A DNA stretch of 64,000 nucleotides from an uncultured Eubacteriales bacterium (GTDB taxonomy: Bacteria; Bacillota; Clostridia; Oscillospirales; Acutalibacteraceae), in the NCBI GenBank assembly GCA_934464585.1, contig CAKSJY010000001.1, forward strand, positions 1-64,000. The letters run 5' to 3'. Under the pieces are notes generated by a model. That model made no database searches, had not been told where the DNA came from, and was given only the letters and a program-made list of their open reading frames with translations. How positions within the stretch are numbered: the first letter of the stretch is position 1; each line of letters begins with the position of its first letter. Shown piece by piece: positions 42,091 to 50,661 of the stretch. The translations under genes and the position numbers were made by a program.

Positions 42091-42291
42091 TTGGCTAAAG
42101 ATTTTATTGTTACACCTAAAGATGTAGAGAGTGTTAATATGTCCATAAGGATAGAAAAGCGGATTCAAAAGGGATTTGATAGGCTTGCAAGAGAAAGCGG
42201 AAGAAGCCGAAATGAGCTTATAAATCTTGCTTTGAGTTACGCTTTGGAACATGCAAAACTTCTTTTAGATGATGAAGACGATGAGGAATAA
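42091..42291 (+). CDS. CopG-like ribbon-helix-helix protein
   Basis: The 66-residue protein has the ribbon-helix-helix layout: strand VNMSIRIEKRIQKGFDRLAR (about 15-34), helix turn SGRSRNELINLALSYALEHA (about 36-55), and an acidic tail LLLDDEDDEE. Such proteins bind DNA as dimers. No toxin gene lies beside it, so an antitoxin role is not supported. UUG start with GGGGGATG upstream. Own promoter. Confidence 0.75.
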   Translation: MAKDFIVTPKDVESVNMSIRIEKRIQKGFDRLARESGRSRNELINLALSYALEHAKLLLDDEDDEE

Positions 42292-42395
42292 TCCAGGCTT
42301 GAATTAAAAAAACAAGAATTTCATAACAAGATCAGTATTTGGCATTATCTACAAAAAAATTGCTCCGATACTTTAAAAGTTTTTACACAAAAAAC
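42292..42395. other. gap before the S10 promoter
   Basis: About 100 bp without a clear hairpin or ORF; nothing recognised. Confidence 0.4.
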
Positions 42396-42424
42396 TTGCA
42401 TTGTTGGGTAGTATATGGTATTAT
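42396..42424 (+). promoter_or_regulatory. promoter of the S10-spc-alpha superoperon
   Basis: TTGCAT (42396-42401), 17-nt spacer, TATTAT (42419-42424), with an overlapping TATAAT shifted three bases. Confidence 0.7.
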
Positions 42425-42705
42425 AATAGAGCGTGACTGCGACAGATATGCGATGAAGCGGGAGGTTGCGACGAAAGTCGGTTTTTCCGTGGAGTATGTC
42501 CGATTTTAAACCGGGCGATGATTAAAATATGAATGTTGATAGGCCTAATGCTATATTTATGCCTTGTTACATTAATTTTGACCTGACCCGGATCGACTGA
42601 AAAGTCAGTCCGGTTTTTTGGTGCCCTTGAAAGAAACACCCGGAAGGGTGGAAATAATATAAAAAGGGAATAACGCCCGCCAACTACAATAAGGAGGCGA
42701 TTTTA
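42425..42705 (+). promoter_or_regulatory. structured leader of rpsJ, candidate r-protein leader
   Basis: A leader of about 270 nt with several GC-rich arms unlike the AT-rich surroundings. It contains a terminator-like hairpin (42588-42619) and a CACCCggaaGGGTG hairpin near 42640-42653 before GGAGG and the GTG start of rpsJ. Autoregulatory leaders bound by a ribosomal protein are common here; which protein binds cannot be read from sequence. Confidence 0.6.
42588..42619 (+). terminator. attenuator-like terminator in the S10 leader
   Basis: Stem CCGGA-tc-GACT (42588-42598) with AGTC-ag-TCCGG (42603-42613), GAAA loop, followed by T6 (42614-42619). It stands inside the leader, ahead of the whole superoperon. 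Confidence 0.75.
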
Positions 42706-43017
42706 GTGGCAGTCAAAGAAAAAATAAGGATAAGACTTAAGGGTTACGACCATCAGTTGGTAGACCAATCTGCTGAGAAGATTGTTCAAACAGCTAAAAG
42801 TGCAGGTGCTAAGGTTTCAGGACCAGTACCGCTACCAACAGAAAAGCAAATCATTACAATCTTACGTGCTGTGCACAAATATAAAGACAGCCGTGAGCAA
42901 TTTGAAATGAGAACTCACAAAAGACTTATCGATATTTTAAGACCATCAAACAAGACTGTTGAATCTTTGATGAGTCTAGAGCTCCCTGCAGGTGTTGAAA
43001 TAGAAATTAAACTCTAG
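42706..43017 (+). CDS. rpsJ: ribosomal protein S10
   Basis: The 103-residue protein of the 30S head, also the NusE partner of NusB in antitermination. Typical segments: KIRIRLKGYDHQLVDQSAEK (about 4-23), GPVPLPTEKQIITILR and FEMRTHKRLIDILRPSNKTV. Start is GTG with AAGGAGG seven bases upstream. First gene of the superoperon; 67 bp to rplC, with a small GTTGG/CCAAC hairpin between. Confidence 0.97.
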   Translation: MAVKEKIRIRLKGYDHQLVDQSAEKIVQTAKSAGAKVSGPVPLPTEKQIITILRAVHKYKDSREQFEMRTHKRLIDILRPSNKTVESLMSLELPAGVEIEIKL

Positions 43018-43084
43018 TTCCAACCAACAAGCAGACGAGGTCAAGTTGGCAAAGGCCAACCAATAACCTATCAGGAGGTAAATT

Positions 43085-43717
43085 ATGCAAAAAGCAATCA
43101 TTGGTAAGAAGATTGGTATGACCCAAATCTTCGACGAAAAAGGAAAAGTTATTCCTGTAACAGTTGTAGAAGCTGGACCTTGTGTTGTTTCTCAAAAGAA
43201 AACACTTGAAACAGACGGATACGAATCAGTCCAAATTGGATTTGGAGATTTAAAGCCTCACAAAGTAAATAAACCTATGAAAGGTCATTTCGACAAGGCA
43301 AATGTAGCAGCAAAGAGAATTCTTAGAGAATTCCGTTTTGAAGATACAAATGCTTACAACGTAGGTGACATTATTAAGGCTGATACTTTCCAAGCAGGCG
43401 ATAAAATCGACGTAACCGGGACAAGCAAAGGTAAAGGTTATGCAGGTGTTATCAAGCGTTGGAATTTCCAAAGACTTAAGGAAAGTCATGGTTCAGGTCC
43501 TTGCGTTCGCAAAGGCGGATCTATGGGTTGTTGTTCAGATCCTTCAAGAGTCTTCAAAGGAAAGAAAATGTCAGGACACTTAGGAGCTGAAAGAGTAACA
43601 GTTCAAAACCTACAGGTTGTCAAGGTTGATACCGAAAACAATCTAATCGCTATCAAGGGTGCTATTCCCGGTCCTAACGGCGGAACAGTAGTAATCCATG
43701 ACAGTGTTAAGGCGTAA
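43085..43717 (+). CDS. rplC: ribosomal protein L3
   Basis: The 210-residue 50S protein starts MQKAIIGKKIGMTQIFDEKG and has the long loop GSGPCVRKGGSMGCCSDPSR reaching toward the peptidyl transferase centre, then KGKKMSGHLGAERVTVQNL. AGGAGG before the ATG. Normal length. Confidence 0.97.
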   Translation: MQKAIIGKKIGMTQIFDEKGKVIPVTVVEAGPCVVSQKKTLETDGYESVQIGFGDLKPHKVNKPMKGHFDKANVAAKRILREFRFEDTNAYNVGDIIKADTFQAGDKIDVTGTSKGKGYAGVIKRWNFQRLKESHGSGPCVRKGGSMGCCSDPSRVFKGKKMSGHLGAERVTVQNLQVVKVDTENNLIAIKGAIPGPNGGTVVIHDSVKA

Positions 43718-43734
43718 GGGAAGGAGGAATTATA

Positions 43735-44358
43735 ATGCCTAAACTAGCAGTACTTGATGTTCAAGGCAAAGAAGTAGAGCAAATCGAACTTAGCGAAGCA
43801 GTGTTCGGAATTGAACCTAATGTAACAGTTATGCACCAAATGGTAGTAAACTATTTGGCAAATAGACGCCAAGGTACTCAATCGGCACTAACACGTTCGG
43901 AAGTTTCCGGCGGTGGAAGAAAGCCTTGGAAACAAAAAGGAACAGGTCATGCAAGACAAGGCTCAACTCGTTCACCTCAATGGAGACACGGTGGAGTTGT
44001 ATTTGCACCAAAGCCTCGTGATTACAGTTATACTGTAAATAAAAAGGTAAGAAGATTAGCAATGAAATCTGCATTCTCAAGCAAAGTTCTTGACAATGAT
44101 ATGATAGTTTTAGATTCTCTTAAATTAGATGAATTCAAAACAAAGAAGATTATCAACATGTTAGATGCAGTAGGTGCTGACAAAAAGGCTCTCATTGTTA
44201 TTCCTGAAGTTGATGAGAAAGTAATTAAATCAACAAACAATATTTCAGGTGTTAAGACTACTTTGGTTAACACATTGAATGTTTATGATATTCTTAATGC
44301 AGATAAGATTATCATATTAAAAGATGCAATAAGCAAAATTGAGGAGGTGTATGCATAA
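43735..44358 (+). CDS. rplD: ribosomal protein L4
   Basis: The 207-residue 50S exit-tunnel protein has the extended loop ALTRSEVSGGGRKPWKQKGT (about 51-70) followed by GHARQGSTRSPQWRHGGVVF. In E. coli L4 represses the S10 operon. Its stop overlaps the rplW start (TAATG). GGAAGGAGG before the ATG. Confidence 0.97.
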   Translation: MPKLAVLDVQGKEVEQIELSEAVFGIEPNVTVMHQMVVNYLANRRQGTQSALTRSEVSGGGRKPWKQKGTGHARQGSTRSPQWRHGGVVFAPKPRDYSYTVNKKVRRLAMKSAFSSKVLDNDMIVLDSLKLDEFKTKKIINMLDAVGADKKALIVIPEVDEKVIKSTNNISGVKTTLVNTLNVYDILNADKIIILKDAISKIEEVYA

Positions 44359-44648
44359 TGGTAGCACAAGATATTATTGTCCGCCCAATTATAACTGAAA
44401 AAAGTATGATGGGAACCACCATGAAAAAATACACTTTCGAAGTCAATAAAAATGCGAACAAAATTGAAATTGCTAAAGCAGTCGAAGAGCTTTTTGGCGT
44501 TAAGGTAAAGAAAGTAAATACTTTACACGTAAGAGGACGTTTACGTCGTCAAGGCAGAACAGAAGGTTATACACCGTCTTGGAAAAAAGCAGTTGTAACA
44601 CTTACTGAAGACAGCAAAACTATAGAGTTCTTTGAAGGCATGATGTAA
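44358..44648 (+). CDS. rplW: ribosomal protein L23
   Basis: The 96-residue 50S protein at the tunnel exit, where trigger factor and SRP dock: IIVRPIITEKSMM (about 5-17) and VKVKKVNTLHVRGRLRRQGR. Coupled to rplD by a TAATG overlap; the ribosome site GAGGAGGTG lies in rplD. Confidence 0.97.
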   Translation: MVAQDIIVRPIITEKSMMGTTMKKYTFEVNKNANKIEIAKAVEELFGVKVKKVNTLHVRGRLRRQGRTEGYTPSWKKAVVTLTEDSKTIEFFEGMM

Positions 44649-44719
44649 TCCTGTTTAACAGGTGCAGATTATGGGAAATGGCAGTTCCCGCAAAGCCATC
44701 ATGAGGAGAGTGAAACTAA

Positions 44720-45553
44720 ATGGCCATTAAAAATTATAAGCCGACAACACCATCAAGAAGAAATATGTCGGTTACAGATTACAGCGGTCTTTCAAAAGTG
44801 GCTCCTGAGAAAAGTCTTTTAGAACCACTTAACAAGAAGTCCGGCCGTAACAGCTACGGAAGAATAACTGTTCGTCACAGAGGCGGCGGAAACCGTAGAA
44901 AATATCGTGTTATCGATTTTAAACGTCAAAAGTTTGATGTTCCGGGCAAGGTTCTTACTCTAGAGTATGATCCTAACCGTTCAGCAAATATTGCATTGAT
45001 TCAATATGAAGACGGAGAAAAAAGATATATTATCGCACCACACAGCCTAAAGGTTGGCGATACAATCGTTGCAGGTACAGAAGCAGATATTAAACCTGGT
45101 AACGCACTACCACTTGAAAATATTCCGGTTGGTACTTTTATCCACAATGTTGAACTTTATCCTGGAAAAGGTGCTCAGTTAGCAAGAGCTGCTGGAAACA
45201 TGGCTCAGCTAATGGCTAAAGAAGGAAACATGGCATTGCTTCGTTTACCTTCAGGCGAATTAAGAAATGTTCCAGTTAACTGTATGGCTACTATAGGTCA
45301 AGTAGGTAATTTGGATCACGAGAACGTAAAGATAGGTAAAGCAGGACGTAAACGTCATCTAGGTTTCAGACCTACAGTTCGTGGTTCTGTAATGAACCCG
45401 AATGATCACCCGCACGGTGGTGGTGAAGGTAAAAGCCCTGTTGGACGTCCGGGACCTGTTACTCCTTGGGGTAAACCAGCACTTGGATATAAGACTCGTA
45501 AGAAACACAACCGTTCCGATAAATTTATCGTAAAGCGCAGAAACGGTAAATAA
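44720..45553 (+). CDS. rplB: ribosomal protein L2
   Basis: The 277-residue 50S protein near the peptidyl transferase centre. Typical segments: RITVRHRGGGNRRKYRVIDF, VELYPGKGAQLARAAGN and the conserved C-terminal NPNDHPHGGGEGKSPVGRPG with the key His. A 71-bp gap with two small hairpins precedes it. Normal length. Confidence 0.97.
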   Translation: MAIKNYKPTTPSRRNMSVTDYSGLSKVAPEKSLLEPLNKKSGRNSYGRITVRHRGGGNRRKYRVIDFKRQKFDVPGKVLTLEYDPNRSANIALIQYEDGEKRYIIAPHSLKVGDTIVAGTEADIKPGNALPLENIPVGTFIHNVELYPGKGAQLARAAGNMAQLMAKEGNMALLRLPSGELRNVPVNCMATIGQVGNLDHENVKIGKAGRKRHLGFRPTVRGSVMNPNDHPHGGGEGKSPVGRPGPVTPWGKPALGYKTRKKHNRSDKFIVKRRNGK

Positions 45554-45578
45554 GTGTACAGAAAGGAGCTTATAAATT

Positions 45579-45854
45579 ATGGGTAGAAGCGTAAAAAAGG
45601 GTCCTTTTGTACAGCCTGTGTTGCTCAAAAGGGTTCAAGAAATGAATGAGACAGGCGAAAAGAGAATTGTAAAGACTTGGAGTAGATCCTCAACAATTTT
45701 CCCTGATTTCGTTGGTCATACATTTGCAGTCCATGACGGACGCAAGCACGTTCCGGTATATGTAACTGAAGATATGGTTGGTCATAAACTAGGTGAATTT
45801 GCACCTACTAGAACATACAGAGGCCATGCCGGAGCAAAAACAACTAAGAAATAA
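45579..45854 (+). CDS. rpsS: ribosomal protein S19
   Basis: The 91-residue 30S head protein starts MGRSVKKGPFVQPVLLKRVQ and has TWSRSSTIFPDFVGHTFAVH and LGEFAPTRTYRGHAG. AAAGGAG before the ATG. Confidence 0.97.
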   Translation: MGRSVKKGPFVQPVLLKRVQEMNETGEKRIVKTWSRSSTIFPDFVGHTFAVHDGRKHVPVYVTEDMVGHKLGEFAPTRTYRGHAGAKTTKK

Positions 45855-45875
45855 CAGCCGAAAGGAGAGTATATC

Positions 45876-46211
45876 ATGGAAGCAAGGGCTTATTTAAAGC
45901 ACGCCCGCATTTCTCCACGTAAAGTATCGGTTGTATTGGATTTAATCCGCAACAAACCGGTAGATTTAGCACAAGCTATCCTCGAGCATACCCCGAAGGC
46001 TGCTTGTGAAGATTTAAGTAAATTGCTAAAATCAGCGATGGCGAATGCTGAAAATAATCACAATATGGACGTTTCCAGACTTTACGTAGCAGAATGTTTC
46101 GTATGTCCGGGTCCGATACTCAAGCGTATTCGTCCAAGAGCACAAGGCCGTGCATACAGAATCGAAAAGAGAACTTCGCACGTAACCTTAGTACTTAAAG
46201 AAAAAGAATAG
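45876..46211 (+). CDS. rplV: ribosomal protein L22
   Basis: The 111-residue 50S tunnel protein: ARISPRKVSVVLDLIRNKPV (about 10-29), and the beta-hairpin loop GPILKRIRPRAQGRAYRIEK reaching the exit tunnel. AAAGGAG before the ATG. Confidence 0.97.
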   Translation: MEARAYLKHARISPRKVSVVLDLIRNKPVDLAQAILEHTPKAACEDLSKLLKSAMANAENNHNMDVSRLYVAECFVCPGPILKRIRPRAQGRAYRIEKRTSHVTLVLKEKE

Positions 46212-46230
46212 CTTGATTGGGAGGTAAACT

Positions 46231-46896
46231 ATGGGACAAAAAGTAAATCCACACGGTCTTCGTGTAGGAGTAATAAAGAATTGGGATTCCCGCTGGTTTG
46301 CAAAAGATAAAGACTTTGGCAACAATCTTGTCGAAGACTACAATCTCCGTAAAATGCTAAAGAAAGACCTTTATTCAGCTGGTATATCAAAGATAGAAAT
46401 TGAACGTACAGCTTCTAAGGTTCGTGTGCACATTCATTGTGCTAAACCAGGCATGGTAATCGGAAAAGGCGGCAGCGGTATAGAAATCATTCACAATAAA
46501 TGTGAAAAGATGTTGAAAAAACCAGTACGTATCAACATTGTAGAAATTAAATCTCCAGACTTAAACGCACAGTTAGTAGCGGAAAACATTGCTCAACAAC
46601 TAGAAAAGAGAATTTCTTTCAGAAGAGCTATGAAATTAGCAATAGGCCGTGCAATGAAATTTGGTGCAAAAGGTATAAAAACCCAAGTTTCAGGACGTTT
46701 AGGCGGAGCTGAAATAGCAAGAGCAGAGCAGTATCATGAAGGAACAATTCCACTTCAGACAATTCGTGCCGATATAGATTATGGTTTTGCAGAAGCAAAC
46801 ACCACATATGGTAAAATCGGTGTAAAAGTTTGGCTATATAAAGGAGAAGTTCTCGGTGCTGCTAACAGAGCTGACAGGGAAGGAGGCAATCAATAA
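46231..46896 (+). CDS. rpsC: ribosomal protein S3
   Basis: The 221-residue 30S protein at the mRNA entry channel: MGQKVNPHGLRVGVIKNWDS, the KH domain GMVIGKGGSGIEIIHNKC (about 75-92) and C-terminal GRLGGAEIARAEQYHEGTIP. Its stop overlaps the rplP start by one base (TAATG). Confidence 0.97.
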   Translation: MGQKVNPHGLRVGVIKNWDSRWFAKDKDFGNNLVEDYNLRKMLKKDLYSAGISKIEIERTASKVRVHIHCAKPGMVIGKGGSGIEIIHNKCEKMLKKPVRINIVEIKSPDLNAQLVAENIAQQLEKRISFRRAMKLAIGRAMKFGAKGIKTQVSGRLGGAEIARAEQYHEGTIPLQTIRADIDYGFAEANTTYGKIGVKVWLYKGEVLGAANRADREGGNQ

Positions 46897-47321
46897 TGTT
46901 ATTGCCAAAACGTGTGAAATATCGTAGAGTTCACAGAGGCCGTATGACAGGAAAAGCAACTCGCGGTAATACTGTTAGTAATGGTGAATTTGGTCTTCAA
47001 GCTTTAGAACCAAAGTGGATCACAGCAAACCAAATAGAAGCTGCCCGTGTAGCAATGACTCGTTATTGCAAAAGATTCGGTAAAGTTTGGATAAAGATAT
47101 TCCCGGATAAGCCTGTTTCAAAGAAACCTTTGGAAACTCGTATGGGTAAAGGTAAAGGTGCACCGGAATATTGGGTAGCAGTTGTTAAACCGGGACGTAT
47201 TATGTTTGAAATTGAAGGAGTTCCTGAAGAAACAGCAAGAGAAGCTATGAGATTGGCAGCTAATAAATTGCCAGTCAAATGTAAATTTGTCAAGAGGGAA
47301 GAAATGGGTGGTGAGCAATAA
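46896..47321 (+). CDS. rplP: ribosomal protein L16
   Basis: The 141-residue 50S protein near the A site: MLLPKRVKYRRVHRGRMTGK, WITANQIEAARVAMTRYCKR, and RMGKGKGAPEYWVAVVKPGR. Overlaps both neighbours by single bases, so translation is coupled from rpsC through rpmC. Confidence 0.97.
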   Translation: MLLPKRVKYRRVHRGRMTGKATRGNTVSNGEFGLQALEPKWITANQIEAARVAMTRYCKRFGKVWIKIFPDKPVSKKPLETRMGKGKGAPEYWVAVVKPGRIMFEIEGVPEETAREAMRLAANKLPVKCKFVKREEMGGEQ

Positions 47322-47527
47322 TGAAAGCCTCAGAGATTAGAGAATTAACACAAGAAGAGCTTTTGTCAAAGCTCAAAGACCTTAAAGCGGAATTATTTAA
47401 TTTACGTTTCCAGCTTGCAATTAATCAGCTTGAAAACCCGATGCGCATAAAAGCTGTTAAAAAGGACATCGCAAGAGTGCAAACAATTCTTCGCGAAAAC
47501 GAACTAAAAAACAGCGTTGACGCGTAA
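47321..47527 (+). CDS. rpmC: ribosomal protein L29
   Basis: The 68-residue two-helix 50S protein: MKASEIRELTQEELLSKLKD and LFNLRFQLAINQLENPMRIK. One-base overlap with rplP; ribosome site GGGTGGTGAG inside rplP's end. Confidence 0.96.
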   Translation: MKASEIRELTQEELLSKLKDLKAELFNLRFQLAINQLENPMRIKAVKKDIARVQTILRENELKNSVDA

Positions 47528-47544
47528 GGGAAGGAGGACACGAC

Positions 47545-47802
47545 GTGAGCGATAGGAACATGAGAAAAACAGAAGTCGGTAAGGTCGTTAGCGACAAGAT
47601 GGATAAAACTGTCGTTGTTGCCGTAGAAAATAGCGTAAAACATAAGTTTTACAGCAAAATCATTAAACGTACAATCAGATTAAAAGCACACGATGAAAAC
47701 AACGAGTGCAGAGTAGGCGATAAGGTACGTATAATGGAAACTCGCCCTTTATCTAAAGATAAAAGATGGCGTTTAGTAGAAATAATAGAAAAAGCAAAAT
47801 AA
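47545..47802 (+). CDS. rpsQ: ribosomal protein S17
   Basis: The 85-residue OB-fold 30S protein: RKTEVGKVVSDKMDKTVVVA and RTIRLKAHDENNECRVGDKV, RIMETRPLSKDKRWRLVEI. Start GTG behind GGAAGGAGG. Confidence 0.96.
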   Translation: MSDRNMRKTEVGKVVSDKMDKTVVVAVENSVKHKFYSKIIKRTIRLKAHDENNECRVGDKVRIMETRPLSKDKRWRLVEIIEKAK

Positions 47803-47831
47803 CCATTGAGCTTTAAAAGGAGGAACGCACT

Positions 47832-48200
47832 GTGGTACAGCAGCAGACCTACCTCAAAGTTGCCGATAACACCGGCGCGAAGGAAATTATGTGTATTCGC
47901 GTTCTCGGCGGAACCGGCAGGAGGTACGCCAATATAGGTGACGTCATCATTGCTTCAGTTAAAAAAGCAGCACCAGGCGGCACTGTAAAAAAAGGCGACG
48001 TAGTAAAAGCAGTTGTAGTACGTACAGCAAAAGGTGTACGTCGCGAAGACGGAACATATATCCGTTTTGATGAAAACGCAGCAGTTTTAATAAAAGATGA
48101 TAAAAACCCGAGAGGTACTCGTATTTTTGGGCCAGTTGCGAGAGAATTACGTGATAAGGATTATACAAAAATCCTAAGTCTCGCTCCCGAAGTACTTTGA
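47832..48200 (+). CDS. rplN: ribosomal protein L14
   Basis: The 122-residue 50S protein: MVQQQTYLKVADNTGAKEIM, GGTGRRYANIGDVIIASVKK and the C-terminal GTRIFGPVARELRDKDYTKI. Start GTG with AAAGGAGGA upstream. This gene and rpsQ use more C/G-rich codons near the start than their neighbours, a minor local feature. Confidence 0.97.
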   Translation: MVQQQTYLKVADNTGAKEIMCIRVLGGTGRRYANIGDVIIASVKKAAPGGTVKKGDVVKAVVVRTAKGVRREDGTYIRFDENAAVLIKDDKNPRGTRIFGPVARELRDKDYTKILSLAPEVL

Positions 48201-48214
48201 TGGAGGTGTTCACT

Positions 48215-48535
48215 ATGATAAAAAAGGTACACGTAAAGACGGGTGACACCGTAGTCGTATTAAGCGGAAAAGAACGCGGAAAAAAAGGAAAGATATTAGC
48301 TGTTAGCCCAAAAGAAGGCAAGGTTATCGTAGAAAAAATCAATATGGTTTCTAAACACGTTAAACCTAAGAAAATGGGTGAAGAAAGCGGCATCATAAAG
48401 GCTGAAGGCGCTTTATATGCTTCTAAAGTACAGCTTGTATGTCCTCACTGCTCAAAACCTACCCGTGTCGCTCATAAAATTTTTGAAGACGGCACAAAAG
48501 GGCGCATTTGCAAAAAATGTGGCGAAACCCTGTAA
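48215..48535 (+). CDS. rplX: ribosomal protein L24
   Basis: The 106-residue 50S assembly-initiator protein has the KOW motif KTGDTVVVLSGKERGKKGKI (about 8-27), VEKINMVSKHVKPKK and the C-terminal four-Cys zinc-like end (CPHCSKPTR...CKKCGE). The ATG at 48215 has GGAGGTG upstream; an in-frame ATG at 48197 overlaps the rplN end and is less likely. Confidence 0.95.
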   Translation: MIKKVHVKTGDTVVVLSGKERGKKGKILAVSPKEGKVIVEKINMVSKHVKPKKMGEESGIIKAEGALYASKVQLVCPHCSKPTRVAHKIFEDGTKGRICKKCGETL

Positions 48536-48547
48536 GGAGGATAAATA

Positions 48548-49087
48548 ATGGCAAGATTAAAAGAGTTTTACAATAAAGAAGCTGCTCCAGCGCTAATGAA
48601 GAAATTTTCTTACAAAAGCGTTATGCAGATTCCTAAACTTGAAAAAATTGTAATTAACGTCGGTGCCGGAGAAGCAAAAGATAACTCTAAAGTTATCGAT
48701 GCAATAATGACAGATATGAAAGCAATTACAGGCCAAAAGCCTTATATCTGCAGAGCTAGAAAGTCAGTTGCAAACTTTAAGCTTCGTGAAGGAACTAAGA
48801 TCGGCGTTAAGGTAACTCTTAGAGGCAATAGAATGTATGAATTCTTAGACAGACTATTCAACGTAGCATTGCCAAGAGTTAGAGACTTCAGAGGAATTAA
48901 TCCTAATTCTTTCGATGGCCGTGGAAATTACAACATGGGCTTGAAAGAACAATTAATCTTCCCTGAAATAGATTATGATAAAATCGACAAAGTCCGTGGA
49001 ATGGACATTTGTTTTGTAACAACCGCAAACACTGACGAGGAAGCCAAAGAACTCTTAGAGTTAATGGGCGCTCCGTTTGCGAAATAA
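48548..49087 (+). CDS. rplE: ribosomal protein L5
   Basis: The 179-residue 5S-rRNA-binding protein: MARLKEFYNKEAAPALMKKF, IPKLEKIVINVGAGEAKDNS, RKSVANFKLREGTKIGVKVT, and GLKEQLIFPEIDYDKIDKVR. AAGGAGG before the ATG. Confidence 0.97.
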   Translation: MARLKEFYNKEAAPALMKKFSYKSVMQIPKLEKIVINVGAGEAKDNSKVIDAIMTDMKAITGQKPYICRARKSVANFKLREGTKIGVKVTLRGNRMYEFLDRLFNVALPRVRDFRGINPNSFDGRGNYNMGLKEQLIFPEIDYDKIDKVRGMDICFVTTANTDEEAKELLELMGAPFAK

Positions 49088-49099
49088 GGAGGTAATTTT

Positions 49100-49285
49100 G
49101 TGGCCAAAGTTTCAATGAAAGTAAAACAAGCAAGAGAGCCAAAGTACGCTACACGAGCATATAACAGATGTAAAATCTGCGGCAGGCCGCATGCCTATCT
49201 TCGCAAATTTGGAATTTGCCGTATATGCTTTAGAGAACTTGCTTATAAAGGCGAGATTCCCGGTGTGAAGAAAGCTAGTTGGTAA
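49100..49285 (+). CDS. rpsZ: ribosomal protein S14, zinc-binding (type Z)
   Basis: The 61-residue short S14 carries two Cys pairs, CKICG (about 24-28) and CRICF (about 40-44), the C+ zinc-dependent form. It ends IPGVKKASW like other type Z proteins. Start GTG behind AAGGAGG. A zinc-free paralogue, if any, is elsewhere. Confidence 0.96.
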   Translation: MAKVSMKVKQAREPKYATRAYNRCKICGRPHAYLRKFGICRICFRELAYKGEIPGVKKASW

Positions 49286-49309
49286 AGTTTAGCAAAGGAG
49301 GTAAACGGC

Positions 49310-49708
49310 GTGCAAGTAACAGATACAATTGCGGATCTACTAACAAGAATTCGTAATGCAAATTCTGCAAAACACACTAGTGTAAGAATTCCTGCATCTA
49401 ACATGAAGAAACAAATTGTTAAAATTCTATTGGATGAAGGATATATAAAGAGATATTCAATTATTGAAGACGGAAAACAAGGCGTAATTAAGGTTAACCT
49501 TAAATATAACGAAAACAAAACTCCTGTAATCACAGGTTTAAAAAGAGTTTCAAAGCCGGGTTTACGTATATACAGCGATGTAGAGAATATGCCTAAGGTT
49601 ATGAAAGGCCTTGGTATCGCTATCATTTCAACCTCTAAAGGTGTAATGACAGACCGTCAAGCAAGAAAAGAAAATGTTGGTGGCGAAGTTCTCGCATTTA
49701 TTTGGTAA
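49310..49708 (+). CDS. rpsH: ribosomal protein S8
   Basis: The 132-residue 30S protein: TDTIADLLTRIRNANSAKHT (about 3-22) and the C-terminal STSKGVMTDRQARKENVGGE. Start GTG behind AAGGAGG. Confidence 0.97.
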   Translation: MQVTDTIADLLTRIRNANSAKHTSVRIPASNMKKQIVKILLDEGYIKRYSIIEDGKQGVIKVNLKYNENKTPVITGLKRVSKPGLRIYSDVENMPKVMKGLGIAIISTSKGVMTDRQARKENVGGEVLAFIW

Positions 49709-49720
49709 GGGGGTGCAGAA

Positions 49721-50269
49721 ATGTCTAGAATTGGAAGAAAACCCATAAATATTCCCGCCGGTGTTGAAGTTAAGTTCAACGATGGTGTTGTAACAGCTAA
49801 AGGCTCAAAAGGAACATTAACTCAAAAGATTCATCCGAATATTTCAGTTGAAATAGACGGTAATGTAATTAACGTAAGTCGTCCTAACGATGATAAGGAA
49901 AACCGTTCATTACATGGTCTTACTCGTTCTCTAATTGCTAACATGATCGAAGGTGTTTCCAACGGTTATACAAAGGAATTAGAAGTAAACGGTGTAGGTT
50001 ATCGTGTTCAAAAGCAAGGCAAGAATCTTGTTATGAACTTAGGATATTCTCATCAGGTAACAATGTCTGATACTGAGGATATAACAATCGAAGTTCAGGG
50101 AACAAACAAGATTATTATACATGGTGCCGACAAACAAAAAGTAGGACAGTTTGCAGCAGAAGTAAGAGAAAAACGTCCTCCGGAACCATATAAGGGTAAA
50201 GGTATAAAATACGCAAACGAAATAATCCGCCGCAAGGAAGGCAAAGCCGGTAAGGGCGGCAAGAAGTAA
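49721..50269 (+). CDS. rplF: ribosomal protein L6
   Basis: The 182-residue 50S protein: MSRIGRKPINIPAGVEVKFN, the duplicated domain, and C-terminal RPPEPYKGKGIKYANEIIRR with a Lys/Gly-rich tail. AAGGGGGTG before the ATG. Confidence 0.97.
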   Translation: MSRIGRKPINIPAGVEVKFNDGVVTAKGSKGTLTQKIHPNISVEIDGNVINVSRPNDDKENRSLHGLTRSLIANMIEGVSNGYTKELEVNGVGYRVQKQGKNLVMNLGYSHQVTMSDTEDITIEVQGTNKIIIHGADKQKVGQFAAEVREKRPPEPYKGKGIKYANEIIRRKEGKAGKGGKK

Positions 50270-50286
50270 TTAAGGAGTGAATGAAT

Positions 50287-50646
50287 ATGGTTAAGAAGGC
50301 TGACAAAAACAAGGCCAGATTAAACCGTCACCGCAGAGTACGTGGAAAGATTCAAGGAACAACATTACGTCCACGTCTAAACGTTTTCCGCTCCACCAGT
50401 AACATCTACGCCCAGTTGATCGACGATGAAAAGGGTATAACTTTAGCATCAGCATCAACACTTGACAAAGAGCTAAATGGTTACGGCGGAAACAAAGAAG
50501 CTGCACGCAAGGTTGGACAATTAATTGCAAAACGTGCTGCTGAAAAGAACATAACAGAGGTCGTTTTTGACCGTGGTGGATATGTTTTCCACGGCCGTGT
50601 CAAAGAGCTGGCCGAAGGCGCTCGTGAGGGTGGACTTAAGTTCTAA
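50287..50646 (+). CDS. rplR: ribosomal protein L18
   Basis: The 119-residue 5S-rRNA-binding protein: RLNRHRRVRGKIQGTTLRPR (about 10-29), RLNVFRSTSNIYAQLIDDEK and VVFDRGGYVFHGRVKELAEG. I prefer the ATG at 50287, eight bases after AAGGAG; the ATG at 50281 is too close to it. Confidence 0.95.
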   Translation: MVKKADKNKARLNRHRRVRGKIQGTTLRPRLNVFRSTSNIYAQLIDDEKGITLASASTLDKELNGYGGNKEAARKVGQLIAKRAAEKNITEVVFDRGGYVFHGRVKELAEGAREGGLKF

Positions 50647-50661
50647 TAAGGAGGAATACTT

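Noticed and set aside
42091..42291. Ribbon-helix-helix protein as antitoxin of a toxin-antitoxin pair
   Set aside because: No small partner gene lies upstream or downstream on the same strand within operon distance.
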